Positions 17,672 to 27,400 of a stretch of DNA of 64,000 nucleotides are shown here, piece by piece. The notes under the pieces were generated by a model that was not told the DNA's origin, made no database searches, and saw nothing but the letters and a program-made list of their open reading frames with translations. Positions within the stretch are counted from its first letter, which is position 1. Every line of letters begins with the position of its first letter. Where the stretch lies: assembly GCA_036387415.1 (NCBI GenBank), contig DASVTU010000011.1:1-64000 (forward strand), in the 5' to 3' direction. Made by a program: the position numbers and the translations under genes. The DNA is from DASVTU01 sp036387415. Its GTDB lineage: Bacteria; Acidobacteriota; Blastocatellia; Pyrinomonadales; Pyrinomonadaceae.

Positions 17672-17708
17672 CGTCGCCTCGCAGTATACTCATGGTCATT
17701 GCATCTTC

Positions 17709-17969
17709 TCAGCCGAGCTCCGTCCGCGCACGCGCGTCGCTGTAGGCGACATGACGGTCAATCCTCATGCATCCGTACCAAAGGTCAGGGACTACCATGT
17801 GCTGCTTGACTGCCCGGACGATTGACGACCCCGGCATCTGCCGCGGCGGCCGCGACCTACGGTGTGCCGGGGCGAGCACGATATGCTCCGTGCGCACCGG
17901 GGTGTTCCCCGTCGCAGCGCCGGGAGTGCCCGAGCAGACGGTCACGAGAGTCCTCACGCCGCGTCCCAT
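17709..17969 (-). CDS. short ORF between cluster genes, uncertain
   Basis: 86 residues filling the only gap (282 bases) in an otherwise tightly packed operon, overlapping the end of the cyclodeaminase gene by 16 bases. It is Arg/Pro-rich with no recognisable domain and no ribosome site. It may be spacer rather than a gene. Confidence 0.2.
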   Translation of the reverse strand: MGRGVRTLVTVCSGTPGAATGNTPVRTEHIVLAPAHRRSRPPRQMPGSSIVRAVKQHMVVPDLWYGCMRIDRHVAYSDARARTELG

Positions 17970-18937
17970 GCTTCGCGCCCCAGCGTCAATTGTAAGACGT
18001 GGTGCGTGGTGATGAGATCGAGCAGGGCGTGCCCCGTAGAGCTGAACACTGTCGGGCGCGCTCGGAGCTCTCGGGTGTCGGCGGCCAGCATCTCGGAGAG
18101 GTCAAGCGCCTTGCGATGCAGCGCACCGGCCTCCGCGACGGCGATCTCGCGGTCTTCGACGAGGAGGAGGCTGCGCGCGAGGGTTTCGTTCGGCAGTTCA
18201 CGGCTGTCGAGCGCGTGGCCCCCCATGCAATTGACGTGCGTACCATCCGGGACGACGAACGAGGCGACCAGCGGTGTGGTCAAGCTGGTCGCCGTACAGA
18301 TTACGTCATGGCCTGTGAGCGCGTCCTCGATGCGGTCGACAACGCGGATGTCCGTTTGCGGCCCCAGAAAGCCCCGCACGCGCGCGGCGAACGCCTCGGC
18401 GTTGGCGCGGTGACGGCTGGTGAGCGTCCAACGCTCGACCTCGCGCACCGACGAGATGCCCTGCACCTGGCTGAACGCGAGCTCACCGGAGCCGACGATG
18501 CCCACTGTCGACACGTCCTGCGGCGCACACGCATCAGTCACGAGCCCTGTGACTGCGGCGCATTTCAGGTTCGTGATCGCCGCTCCGTCGAGGCACGCGA
18601 TTGGCTTACCCGTGCGCGTGGAGAGCGCGACTACCAGACCGCTAATCGTGGGCATGCGGCCGGGCGTCGGCACTGCGGCGAGAATCTTGGTGACGAACAG
18701 ACCGAGCGCATCGGAGATCGACGGCATAGCGCCGAACACGCGATGCGGATCCGACACGAACGCGGTCATGCGTGGAGGGGTGAGTGCTGTACGTGATACG
18801 TCCGACGTGTACGCCGAACGCATCGCGCGCACCAGCCCCGCCAAGTCCGTAGCGCGCTCCACACTGCGGCGGTCAAGCACCGGCAGCGCCGGGCGCTCGA
18901 TAGAGTCGTCTGCCGTGGTGCGATTCGACCGGCTCAT
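17954..18937 (-). CDS. ornithine cyclodeaminase / mu-crystallin family dehydrogenase
   Basis: 327 residues, typical. The family core is present: FVTKILAAVPTPGRMPTISG, STRTGKPIACLDGAAITNLKCAAVTGLVTD, the NAD(P) loop VGIVGSGELAFSQVQGI, DALTGHDVICTATSLTTPL (with the Asp region used for catalysis) and THVNCMGGH. Members catalyse NAD(P)-dependent deamination or imine reduction (ornithine to proline, alanine dehydrogenase, SbnB-type amino-acid release). In this operon it could make a non-proteinogenic amino acid or reduce an imine. The start overlaps the MaoC gene stop as ATGA. Confidence 0.86.
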   Translation of the reverse strand: MSRSNRTTADDSIERPALPVLDRRSVERATDLAGLVRAMRSAYTSDVSRTALTPPRMTAFVSDPHRVFGAMPSISDALGLFVTKILAAVPTPGRMPTISGLVVALSTRTGKPIACLDGAAITNLKCAAVTGLVTDACAPQDVSTVGIVGSGELAFSQVQGISSVREVERWTLTSRHRANAEAFAARVRGFLGPQTDIRVVDRIEDALTGHDVICTATSLTTPLVASFVVPDGTHVNCMGGHALDSRELPNETLARSLLLVEDREIAVAEAGALHRKALDLSEMLAADTRELRARPTVFSSTGHALLDLITTHHVLQLTLGREAWDAA

Positions 18938-19443
18938 CGCGAGTCGTCGGGGCGAAGCGGAATCAGCGCCGAGCGCGTGAATTCCATGAAGACCGTCCGG
19001 TCGGCCTTGAGGCCGCGGCTTTCGAACGTGACGATCCCAGCGTTGGGCCGCGACTTCGACAGCCGCTTGGCGACGACGGTGGTTTCGGCATAGATGGTGT
19101 CGCCAGGGAACACCGGCGCGAGCATGCGAATCTCAGTCCAGCCGAGGTTCGCGATTGCACGCGCGCTCGTCCCGTTCGTCGTCATGCCGCCCACAATTGA
19201 GAGCGTAACCAGGCTCGACACCACGATCTGGCCGAATTCAGTTTCCGACGCGTAGTGCTCGTCGATGTGTAGTGGATGGCCGTTGAGCGAGAGCAGCGAC
19301 ATGAAGGTGTTGTCGGCCGCGGTGACGGTGCGGCCGGGGCGGTGCTCGATGATGTCACCCACGTCGAACTCGTCGTACCAAAGCCCGTGACTCTCGCGGT
19401 ACCGACTCTCTCCGACCTGCTCGAATGCCAGCGGTGGCCTCAT
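18934..19443 (-). CDS. MaoC-like hot-dog dehydratase/hydratase
   Basis: 169 residues. The hydratase motif is seen as TAADNTFMSLLSLNGHPLHIDEHYA (catalytic Asp and His), with a hot-dog helix and the conserved VVSSLVTLSIVGGM and FPGDTIYAETTVV segments. The family adds or removes water at enoyl thioesters. Overlap by 4 bases with the CitE-like lyase gene upstream suggests a consecutive step, as in mesaconyl-CoA hydratase plus beta-methylmalyl-CoA lyase pairs. Substrate inference only. Confidence 0.85.
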   Translation of the reverse strand: MRPPLAFEQVGESRYRESHGLWYDEFDVGDIIEHRPGRTVTAADNTFMSLLSLNGHPLHIDEHYASETEFGQIVVSSLVTLSIVGGMTTNGTSARAIANLGWTEIRMLAPVFPGDTIYAETTVVAKRLSKSRPNAGIVTFESRGLKADRTVFMEFTRSALIPLRPDDSR

Positions 19444-20321
19444 AACGCCGCCTTCCTCGCCTGCGTCAGGATTCGCTGCGCCGACCGCAGGAACGGTGGC
19501 CCGACCATCTGACCGCCCACTACGGCGATAGAGCTGTCGTGGTCCTCAAGCGTCTGCACGACCGACGTAGCCCACTCCACCTGCTCGCAGCTTGGGGTGA
19601 AGGCCGAGTTGATGACTTCGACTTGCCTGAGGGCAATGGCGATCTTCCCTGTGAAGCCAAGTTCGGCCGCGGCTGCCGCTTCGTACGCGAGCACTTCGGG
19701 GTCATCGAGCCTGAACGTCGGCGAGTCAACCACGCCGATGCCAGCGGTGCGGGCCGCAAGCACCACCTGCGACCGCGCGTACAGTAATGGCTGCCACTTC
19801 ATCGCGATGCCCAGTTCGGCGCAGAAGTCGGCCGCCCCGAACGAGAGCGCCGCGAGCCGCGCCGACGACTGCGCGATCTCGTAAGCGTTGATGATGCCGA
19901 CGCCGCTCTCCACGATTGCCCACAGACACGCTTGACTACCGGCCTGCGTCAGCAGTTCGTCGGCCAACTGTACGTCATGCGCCGACTCGACCTTCGGCAG
20001 CACGATCACGAGCGGCTCCACCGGCATGAACTCAAGCATCTTGAGGTCGCGCCGCCCTTCGTCCGTGCGCGGCGAGTTGATGCGCAACCCGAGCGGGCGC
20101 TTGAGCCGTTCACTGCTCAGCGTCTGGAGCCCTTGGCGCGCCTCATCCTTGAGCGTTGTATGGACGCCGTCTTCAAGGTCGTAGAGGACGATGTCAGCCG
20201 CGCTGGTCTGTGCCTTATAGAAGCGCTCGAGGTTTGGCCCGGGCGTCACGGTTAGGCTCCTGCACCAGCGCGCCAGTGCGCTACCGTCCGGCGGTTGCAG
20301 CGTGGTCTGTAAGACTTCCAT
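19440..20321 (-). CDS. HpcH/HpaI-fold CitE-like C-C lyase
   Basis: 293 residues. Hallmarks of citrate-lyase beta/malyl-CoA-lyase proteins: RSLTVTPG...RFYKAQTSAADIVLYDLEDGV (TIM-barrel strand with Mg/CoA contacts), LGLRINSPRTDEG, VIVLPKVESA (metal-binding Glu), LWAIVESGVGIINAYEIA and LSFGAADFCAELGI. These enzymes make or break beta-hydroxy-acyl thioesters with glyoxylate, pyruvate or acetyl units. Next to MaoC and alpha-oxoamine synthase genes it could prepare an unusual extender or starter unit. It follows the oxoamine synthase gene by 11 bases in the same operon. Confidence 0.85.
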   Translation of the reverse strand: MEVLQTTLQPPDGSALARWCRSLTVTPGPNLERFYKAQTSAADIVLYDLEDGVHTTLKDEARQGLQTLSSERLKRPLGLRINSPRTDEGRRDLKMLEFMPVEPLVIVLPKVESAHDVQLADELLTQAGSQACLWAIVESGVGIINAYEIAQSSARLAALSFGAADFCAELGIAMKWQPLLYARSQVVLAARTAGIGVVDSPTFRLDDPEVLAYEAAAAAELGFTGKIAIALRQVEVINSAFTPSCEQVEWATSVVQTLEDHDSSIAVVGGQMVGPPFLRSAQRILTQARKAAL

Positions 20322-20332
20322 TAGAGAACCCT

Positions 20333-21580
20333 CTAGGTGAGGAGATGGGGAACCACGAGCTCCTTGAGGAGCACTGCGAAGCGCTCCATTGTGCTCGTCT
20401 CGATATTCGCGCGCACCATCACACGCAAGCCTTCGCGGCCCCGCGAGGTGACCGGGAAGTGGACAGGCGCGCAGTAGAACCCCTCGTCCCAGAGCTGCCG
20501 GGAGATCGAGATCGCGAGGTCACGGTTTCCCACCGGCAGTGCCCGAACGGGGATCTGGCTGCCGCTCGTCGCTGTCGGAATCAGACGGTCGAAGAGCTCC
20601 ATGTTCTCTCGCAGCCGTTGCTGGAGCCGCCCCAGTTCCGGGCTTCGGTGCAAGCGCGCCGACGCCTGTACGGTGCCGAGGTTTGCGACACTCGGCGTCT
20701 GTGACCAGCACATGGGGCCTGCGAAGGTGTTGATGAAGCTTGAGTCAGTGCCGCGCTTCAGCATCACGACGCCCCCGGCGCACCCGAAGCCCTTCTCCAG
20801 CGAGGCGGTGATCAGCGTGAGATCGTCGAGCTCGTCGAGCTGCGAGCGCACGTAGCCCTCACCCGAGCTCCCCATGACGGATATTGCGTGTGAGTCGTCG
20901 AACCAGACGAACAGCCCGTACATCTCCTGAAGGCGGCGTATCTCCGAGAGGTTTGCGACGCCGCCCATCGAGTATGCGCCGTCTGCAACGTAGGCGACGC
21001 GAGAGTGGCGTCGGCAGATGTCTTCAAGGAACTCTATATCGTTGTGCGGCGCAATGAGGACGGGCGCTTCGTCGGCGCATGCCGGTTTCATGTAGTCCAT
21101 ACAGAAGTGGCTGCGCTTGTCGAACACGGTCACGCGCGGCTCGCCACCGCTCAGCGCACCCGCCGAAACGAGAGGCAAGAGCCCTGCGGTCGCTACGCTG
21201 CATGACGCGGCGTACAGGCACTGCGCGCCGAAGAGCTCAGACAACTCCTCTTGAACGCGGGTGAATAGCGACGGTCGGATGCGCGTTGGCGTGATGCCTA
21301 AGCCCGTGCATCGCTCCGATGTCAGGGCGTCGATCCCACCCTGGATGACATCCGGATGCTCATTGAGCCCCAAGTATGAGTAGGAGCTCATATTCACGAA
21401 CGCATGGCCCGTGCGATGATCGACGAGGTGGCCGTCGCCGTCGGGCGATGCGAAGAGATCAATCAACCCGCTCTTCTGCACGGCCTGCCAGTTGTCTTGG
21501 CTCAGCCGCATCATCTTAGCAGTGTCGCGGAACTTGTGACGTGGTTCCTCAATGGGTATATCCGAGGTGGTAGGTGACAT
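20333..21580 (-). CDS. alpha-oxoamine synthase (AONS/KBL/CqsA-like PLP enzyme)
   Basis: 415 residues, first gene of the leftward operon. Fold type I motifs: NMSSYSYLGLNEHPDV, LFGAQCLYAASCSVATAGLLPL, VFDKRSHFCMDYM, YVADGAYSMGGVANL, WFDDSHAISVMGSSGEGYVRS, and the PLP lysine in ITASLEKGFGCAGG. The family condenses an amino acid with an acyl-CoA or acyl-ACP, with loss of CO2, to give an alpha-amino ketone (KBL, BioF, CqsA, SPT). In a cluster with PKS and carrier proteins it plausibly starts or ends the chain on an acyl carrier. Which amino acid is used is not evident. Confidence 0.88.
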   Translation of the reverse strand: MSPTTSDIPIEEPRHKFRDTAKMMRLSQDNWQAVQKSGLIDLFASPDGDGHLVDHRTGHAFVNMSSYSYLGLNEHPDVIQGGIDALTSERCTGLGITPTRIRPSLFTRVQEELSELFGAQCLYAASCSVATAGLLPLVSAGALSGGEPRVTVFDKRSHFCMDYMKPACADEAPVLIAPHNDIEFLEDICRRHSRVAYVADGAYSMGGVANLSEIRRLQEMYGLFVWFDDSHAISVMGSSGEGYVRSQLDELDDLTLITASLEKGFGCAGGVVMLKRGTDSSFINTFAGPMCWSQTPSVANLGTVQASARLHRSPELGRLQQRLRENMELFDRLIPTATSGSQIPVRALPVGNRDLAISISRQLWDEGFYCAPVHFPVTSRGREGLRVMVRANIETSTMERFAVLLKELVVPHLLT

Positions 21581-22241
21581 AACGCTTTAGGCCGGCTCTA
21601 GGGAGGCAGCGCACCTGGTGAGTGCTAGCTGCTTGGATGTGAAAACTAAACCGCCATTGCAGGCGGCCGAAAATAAGCGAACGCAAATTATGTTTCGAGC
21701 TTCCTCAAAATTATGGGAAGCATCGCCGTTTTCCGGCTGCGGACTCGAAGTCAGTGAATCATACTTCACTGATTGCCGTGTTCGCGGCAAGAGGTCAGCG
21801 CATTACGGGCAAACAACCGCCTTCGGCGTCTTAAAGCGTAGCGGGTCGGTCTACGCCGAGGCTGTGCTCGACCGTCAGGAGATACTTTTCGGGCTATTAT
21901 TCGTGATTGCGTAAGTCTTGAGGCAGTTATAAACTCACCTCGGCTACCATGGGCTATAGATGTCAGCTCTTGAAGCATTATCGAGTCAGCCATTGCGACA
22001 GCAAGTTGGTGCCGGGCACGCACCATTTCAACGGCATTGAGGGCTTCCGAAGCTATGGCTTTGGAGATCCAACGGAGTGACAGACTCACACCTTCTACTT
22101 GCATTTGGAAGGAGTGCGAGATCAAATTCAACTATTGAAACAAAGACTTGAGCCGTTTGCCGTATAAGCTGCTTGAAAGACACCCGCTCTAGGTAATGTT
22201 TGCTTCACTAGAGCCCGCTATACCAAGATTATAATATATAG
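21581..22241. other. 660-base divergent spacer inside the cluster
   Basis: No gene is convincing; short frames at 21618-21914 (plus) and 21766-22131 (minus) lack ribosome sites and family signatures. The sequence is less GC-rich than the genes beside it and should hold the divergent promoters of the oxoamine synthase operon and the transglutaminase-like gene. Confidence 0.4.
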
Positions 22242-23189
22242 TTGCTGTCTCTTACAATAGTTGTGAACCGCTCGCTATCAAACAACGATGACGTGCATGA
22301 TCTTGCGGCGCTGTGCGCGCGGCTGCGCCAGATTCCCAGAGACGTTGGTGACTACACTTTTAATGCGCAGGACGCGCTGACACAGTTCGGGCTCGGCGAG
22401 TACGAGCTCGAAGCCCTCCGCCATGCAGGGCTACATGGTCAGTCCGCGGACGGTGAATACACCTACGCGGAGTGTGACCTCCACTACGTCGGACTCCGGC
22501 ACGGTGTGGCGAAGGACGCGCTGGCTGGGATCAAACTCTGGCGCACGTCCCTTGAGCGGCTGGTCGAGGCGGGAGAGGCACGCATTCACGTCTCGTACAT
22601 CCCAAAGGTGTCAGACGAGATACAGCCGGTCAACGAATACGTCGTGCTGCCCGATGACCCCCGTCATCCCGTCAAGCTGCGTCACCTGACTCCCGCCGCC
22701 GAGTTCACCGTGACCCAGAGCGCGACTTGGCCAGTGCTACCCGATGACGCGGCGGCGGTCGTCGATGAGGTCGCAAGTGGCGAGTTTTGCCTGTTGCCTC
22801 CCCGTTTAGTCGGTGACATCGCGCTGGCGCAGCGGATCGGCCTGACTGAGTGCTGGACGGGCTCGAAGTTCATCGTAGAGGAATGTCGGCGCATTGGTCG
22901 CAGGGCGCGGATCGTGCACGGCTTGATGATCGCGCTGCCGTTCTCCAGCGCCCATACTTGGGCTGAGGTGGAGGTTGACGGCATCTGGACGCCCGTCGAC
23001 CCGCTGATCATCGACCTGATGCGGCGCTGGGGCGGGCTTGATCCTGCCGCTTGGCCTCACCACCGCTCACCCGGCGCGATACTGAGGCCATTGGTGTGGG
23101 ATCCGTCGGCACCCGTCCCACTCGTCTGCCGCGCGGGTCGCAGCGTGCCGACAACGTTCCTTACGCGGATCGTCGCCGGGTCGAGCTAG
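22242..23189 (+). CDS. transglutaminase-like (papain-fold) protein
   Basis: 315 residues from a TTG at 22242; a GTG at 22263 is an alternative and neither has a good ribosome site. The C-terminal half has the catalytic triad order of the superfamily: Cys204 in GLTECWTGSKFIVEECRRIG, His238 in SSAHTWAEVEVDGIW and Asp253 in PVDP. The N-terminal 160 residues (with a Tyr-rich stretch EYTYAECDLHYVGLRHG) are unassigned. Transglutaminase-like enzymes in PKS-NRPS pathways (AdmF in andrimid) form amide bonds between carrier-bound acyl groups, the likely role here; protease or peptide-N-glycanase-like activity is also possible. It is a single rightward gene between two leftward operons. Confidence 0.7.
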   Translation: MLSLTIVVNRSLSNNDDVHDLAALCARLRQIPRDVGDYTFNAQDALTQFGLGEYELEALRHAGLHGQSADGEYTYAECDLHYVGLRHGVAKDALAGIKLWRTSLERLVEAGEARIHVSYIPKVSDEIQPVNEYVVLPDDPRHPVKLRHLTPAAEFTVTQSATWPVLPDDAAAVVDEVASGEFCLLPPRLVGDIALAQRIGLTECWTGSKFIVEECRRIGRRARIVHGLMIALPFSSAHTWAEVEVDGIWTPVDPLIIDLMRRWGGLDPAAWPHHRSPGAILRPLVWDPSAPVPLVCRAGRSVPTTFLTRIVAGSS

Positions 23190-23233
23190 CCCGTAGCCGC
23201 GCTCGGAGCTGACGAGCCGTCATCCTTCGCTGC

Positions 23234-24466
23234 TTAGGCGTCCTCACGCCGTTCTTTCAGCGCGTCCGCAAGGCGGCGGATGGTCGGCCAGCGGAAGAGA
23301 TCGGTGAGATCCAGCTCGTAGCCGCGAGCGAGCAGCGCGGTCTGGAGGCGGAGGAGCGCGAGCGACCCGAGACCGGCGTCAAAGAAGTTGTCATCAAGCT
23401 CGATCCTTAGGGACGGTGCCACCTCCGACATGGCCGCAGCCACGTCCTGCGTCACTGGCGAGACGTCGCCCGCCCCAGCCGCCGGGCATGCCGCCTCCTC
23501 CCGCCGTATAGCGAGCGGGGCGCGCCCCGCTTCGGGGCGGACGAGCGGCGGTGACGCGGTGGTTGATCCTTCCTCTCGCCCGCGCGTCGAGGCCGCCAGC
23601 GTGGAGTGCAACTCCGCGACGACCTCCTCCGCGTTCGTGTGTACGAAGAAGTGGCCGCCTAGCCACCACTCGACGCGGAACTGACCGTCGGTCAACTTGC
23701 CCCAGCGCTCAATGTCTGGCGCGTGGAGAGTCCGGTCGTGCAGGCCGCCGAAGGCGGTGATCGGCACGTTGAGGCGCTCCGCCGACGTGACGGCGAACGT
23801 CTCCGACATCGTCAAGTCGGCGCGCAGCCGCGGCAGCGCGAGTTGCAAAGCATCCCGCCGTGCCAGCAACTCGCTGGGGATCCCCCCGTACTGCTCCAAC
23901 CGTGTGAGCAACTCGTCGTCTTCAAGCAGATAGAGCGGGTCGGCAATCACCCGGTCGAGCGGCGGCACTTGCCCCGCGACGATCAGGTGCTCCGGCGCAC
24001 GCAAGCCCCGCTGGCGCAGTTCAAGGGCGAGCGCGTAGGCCAAGTCGGCTCCCACGCTGTGGCCGAAGAGCGCGAAGGGCCGGTCGAGATGCGCGCCGAG
24101 GATCGCGATGAGATCGCCGACGGCTGCGGCCATACGGCGATAGGGCGTCTCGTGGCGGCGACCTTCGCGGCCGGGCAGCTGAATCGCCCAGACCTCCACC
24201 TCCTCGCCGATCAGCGACTGCCAGCCGTGGAAGCTGGATGCGGTGCCCCCCCCGTGTGGGAAGCAGAGCAGGCGCAGAGACGGGCGCGGCTGCGCCTCCA
24301 AGTACGGGACGAGCGTTTCTAGAGACCCCCCGGAAGTTCGCGGCTGGTGCGTGGGCAGGCTTGACCCTACAACCTCCGCATCCGTCGGCGCATCGGGCGA
24401 GGCCGAGCCGCCGTGGCTACTCTCACGCGCCGGTGCCGACCAGCCGTCGGGATACCTCTTAGGCAA
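23234..24466 (-). CDS. type II thioesterase fused to a C-terminal carrier domain
   Basis: About 410 residues from the TTG at 24466, chosen because AAGGAGG lies nine bases upstream; it overlaps the PKS stop by 8 bases. Residues about 65-295 are an alpha/beta-hydrolase of the TEII group: LCFPHGGGTASSF, nucleophile GHSVGADLAY (Ser about 137), a catalytic Asp expected in AFGGLHDRTLHAPDIERW and His in LGGHFFVH. A Ser/Ala/Pro-rich linker leads to a carrier domain with DDNFFDAGLGSLALLRL (Ser about 368). The usual order is carrier then thioesterase; here it is inverted, so the carrier may accept the chain from another protein. It could release the product or edit mis-loaded carriers. Confidence 0.85.
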   Translation of the reverse strand: MPKRYPDGWSAPARESSHGGSASPDAPTDAEVVGSSLPTHQPRTSGGSLETLVPYLEAQPRPSLRLLCFPHGGGTASSFHGWQSLIGEEVEVWAIQLPGREGRRHETPYRRMAAAVGDLIAILGAHLDRPFALFGHSVGADLAYALALELRQRGLRAPEHLIVAGQVPPLDRVIADPLYLLEDDELLTRLEQYGGIPSELLARRDALQLALPRLRADLTMSETFAVTSAERLNVPITAFGGLHDRTLHAPDIERWGKLTDGQFRVEWWLGGHFFVHTNAEEVVAELHSTLAASTRGREEGSTTASPPLVRPEAGRAPLAIRREEAACPAAGAGDVSPVTQDVAAAMSEVAPSLRIELDDNFFDAGLGSLALLRLQTALLARGYELDLTDLFRWPTIRRLADALKERREDA

Positions 24467-27400
24467 GGGACTCAACCTCCTTGACCGGTTTGGCTACCAG
24501 CTTGCCACGGTTACGCATCTCGCCCTCAAGCATCTCTGCCAGCTGGCGAACCGTCAACGCCTCGAACAAGCGGTCGAGCGGAAGATCAACACCCAGGTTC
24601 TCCCGCACGCGGGCGGCCACCTGCACGGCGACCAGCGAGTTGCCGCCCTGCTCGAAGAAGTCGTCGTCCAAGTCGAGGTTGTTGCCCAGCGCATCACGCA
24701 TGAACTTGAGGAGAACCTCCGCCACCGTGCCTTCGGGCTGCGGGGCTGCCGCCGACCCGCCGCGCTGGGGCTCCGTCGCGGTGCCGTTTCCGTCCGGTGC
24801 CCGCCTCGCTGGCGCCGCGCTCACGACGCGGTCGCTGGTCAGCGCCGAAGCCCGCGCGAGCGTCTGCGCGAGGTCCTCGTTTACGGCGATCACTTGGGGC
24901 CCGAGGCGGCCGTCGAGAATCTGCCGCAGGGCGGTGAGGCCCGCCGCATTCGTCAGCCGCGTGTCCTTCCGCTCGGGCAGTCCCAGTATCGTTCGGATGG
25001 TCGCGCCCGCAGGCTGATCCGCTGCCCCGTTACCGGAATGTGACTCCCCGTTTGCACCGCCTGACAAAAGCTCGCGCTTCTTCTCCCGGTCGAACACCCG
25101 GACGGCGAAGTCGTCGATCTCGACCACCACGTCGCCGTCGTCGGCCACCAGCGCGATGTCGAACGATGGGAGCTGGCTGGTCGGCTCGCTCTTGTGGCGG
25201 ATTACAGTGGTGAGCCGCTCAGGCAGCGCGCGGCGGACGAGCACGCGCCCGTAGGAGAACGGCAGGAAGCCTTTGCCGGGGCCTGTCGCCTCCGGCAGTT
25301 CAAGCACGATTGCCGTGGCGCAGTCGAGCAGCGAGGGGTGCAGCACGTACCGCTTCGTCTCCTCGCGGTAGGGTGCCGGTAGTTCGAGCCGTGCCATCGT
25401 CATAGTCCCGCCATCGGCGCGGCGTTCGACGACGCTCTGCCAGTGTTCGCCCAGCGTCACGACCCCCGACGACCTCACACTCTCTGCCCCGGTGCCCTGG
25501 GACGGCAGCCCTGACCACAGGTGAGCCGTGTCTAAGCTTCGCGGCTCGGCCGATGTGCGGCGGATTCGCCCGCGCACGTACTCCCTCCACTGGCGTCCGT
25601 TATGCCCGCGCGGCGCGGCGACGGCTGAGAAGCTATGCTCTGGCCCTTCGCCGAAGAAGACGGTACGAATCTCCGTCGGACCCGTGATTGCCAGCGGAGC
25701 CATGAACTGCACGCTGCGCAGCTCGATCAGCGCGCCGTCGCGCACATCTGATATCTCCGCGTATGCCGCGCGGGCCAGTTCGAGGAACGTCGTTCCCGGC
25801 ACCACCTGCGTCCCGTTGAACTGGTGCTCCTTGATCACCCAGTGGGAGTCTGGCTCCACCAGCGTCGTGAACTGCGTCGTCAGGCCGTCGTCGTCCTTGA
25901 GGTGACCGCGATAGATGGGCAAGGGGTGCTCGACTTCCTCGAAGTGGAGGCCTACCTGCATAGCGCGGAACTCCGGCGTCGCCAGGCGGTAGGTGTTCAC
26001 CGCCATGCCGGACTCGCTCCAGCCGCCCCAAGTAATCGACACCATGTGCGCCCGCCCGCCGACATGCGCGTGGGCATAGGCATCGAGCACCGCGTTCGCG
26101 CCGCCGTAGTCCGACAGGCCGAACTCGGTAGCCACCGAGGCGATTGAGGAGAACAGCACTACGAAGTCCACCCGATCGGCGAGCAGTTCGTCGATGACGC
26201 GCAAACCGCCGAGCTTCGGCTTCAAGACCGCCTCGGCGCTAGCCCGCGATTTGACTGCCATCATGCCGCCGCCGGGCAGGCCGGCGGCGTGGAAGACTCC
26301 ATTGATGCGGCCGAACCGGGCTTCAGCGAGCTCCAGGGCGCGCTGCATCGACGTGCTGTCCGCCACATCTGCCTGAGCAACGATCACAGAGCCCCCTAGC
26401 TCTTCGATACGTCGCAGGACTTCGATCTTGCGCACCACCTCTGGGTCGCCCTGCGAGTCGGCGAGCGTCGCCTCCCAAGCGTCACGGTCAGGGAACGGCG
26501 AGCGCGAGGTGAGGACGACCTTAGCGCGGACGAGGCGCGCGAGGTCCTCGGCGACGACGAGTCCGATACCGCCGAGACCGCCGGTGATCAGGTAGACGCC
26601 CCGTTCGCGCAGCAGCCTCGGCGCGGCGGCGACTGGCACCACGGGCGTCTCATGATAGGACCAAGTCCAAGCTTTGCGACCACGGACGGCCACCTTCGGC
26701 ATCACCGAGACGTCGAGCAGTTCCGTCAGCAGCGGCTGCACCTCGTCGCCAGTGGTCGCCACAGCCGACGGGTGGGCGCGCAGGTCTATATGGCGGGAGG
26801 TGGTGGGGGACAGCTCCTGCGGCAGCAGATTGACGATGCCTTCGACCGAGGCGCGAGCCGGCTTGAGAAACTCGTCGCCAACAGCCCCGAACACCCCGCG
26901 GCTGACCAAATCGACATGTAACGGGCGGCTGTTCGCATGCCGGGTGAGCGCCTTCGCCAATGCGAGTAGGCTGTAGAAGCCAAACTCCTGCTCCCGCTCG
27001 GCGTCGTCGAGCAACGACGGCTCGGCGGCGCGGTTGTCGGCCAGCCACAGGTGCACGATTCGGTCTGGAAGCGCATCGGCGGCACGCAGAGCTCCGAAGA
27101 GCGCATCGTAATCGGCCTCTGCCGCGGGCGCGACGACATAACGGCCCGGCGCAATATGCTCGTACTGCGAGCCCGCGGAGACGGTCGTCACGATATCTCC
27201 CCGGTGGCGCAGGCTAGCCACTAGCTCGTCGTCGAGCGAATCCCTGCCCACGAAGACGAGCCAACGGATCCCTGTGGGGAGCTGCTGGGGCACTTGGCTC
27301 CGAGTACGCTCAACCCACATCGGCAAGAATAGGCGGACGCCGTGCTCCGGCTCCGGTTCCGGTTTCCGGGCCTCGTTGCTGCTGCCCACCTTGGCGGCGG

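Noticed and set aside
24243..25043. 266-aa plus-strand frame over the PKS C terminus and thioesterase
   Set aside because: Antisense shadow in GC-rich DNA; the PKS frame is unbroken there.
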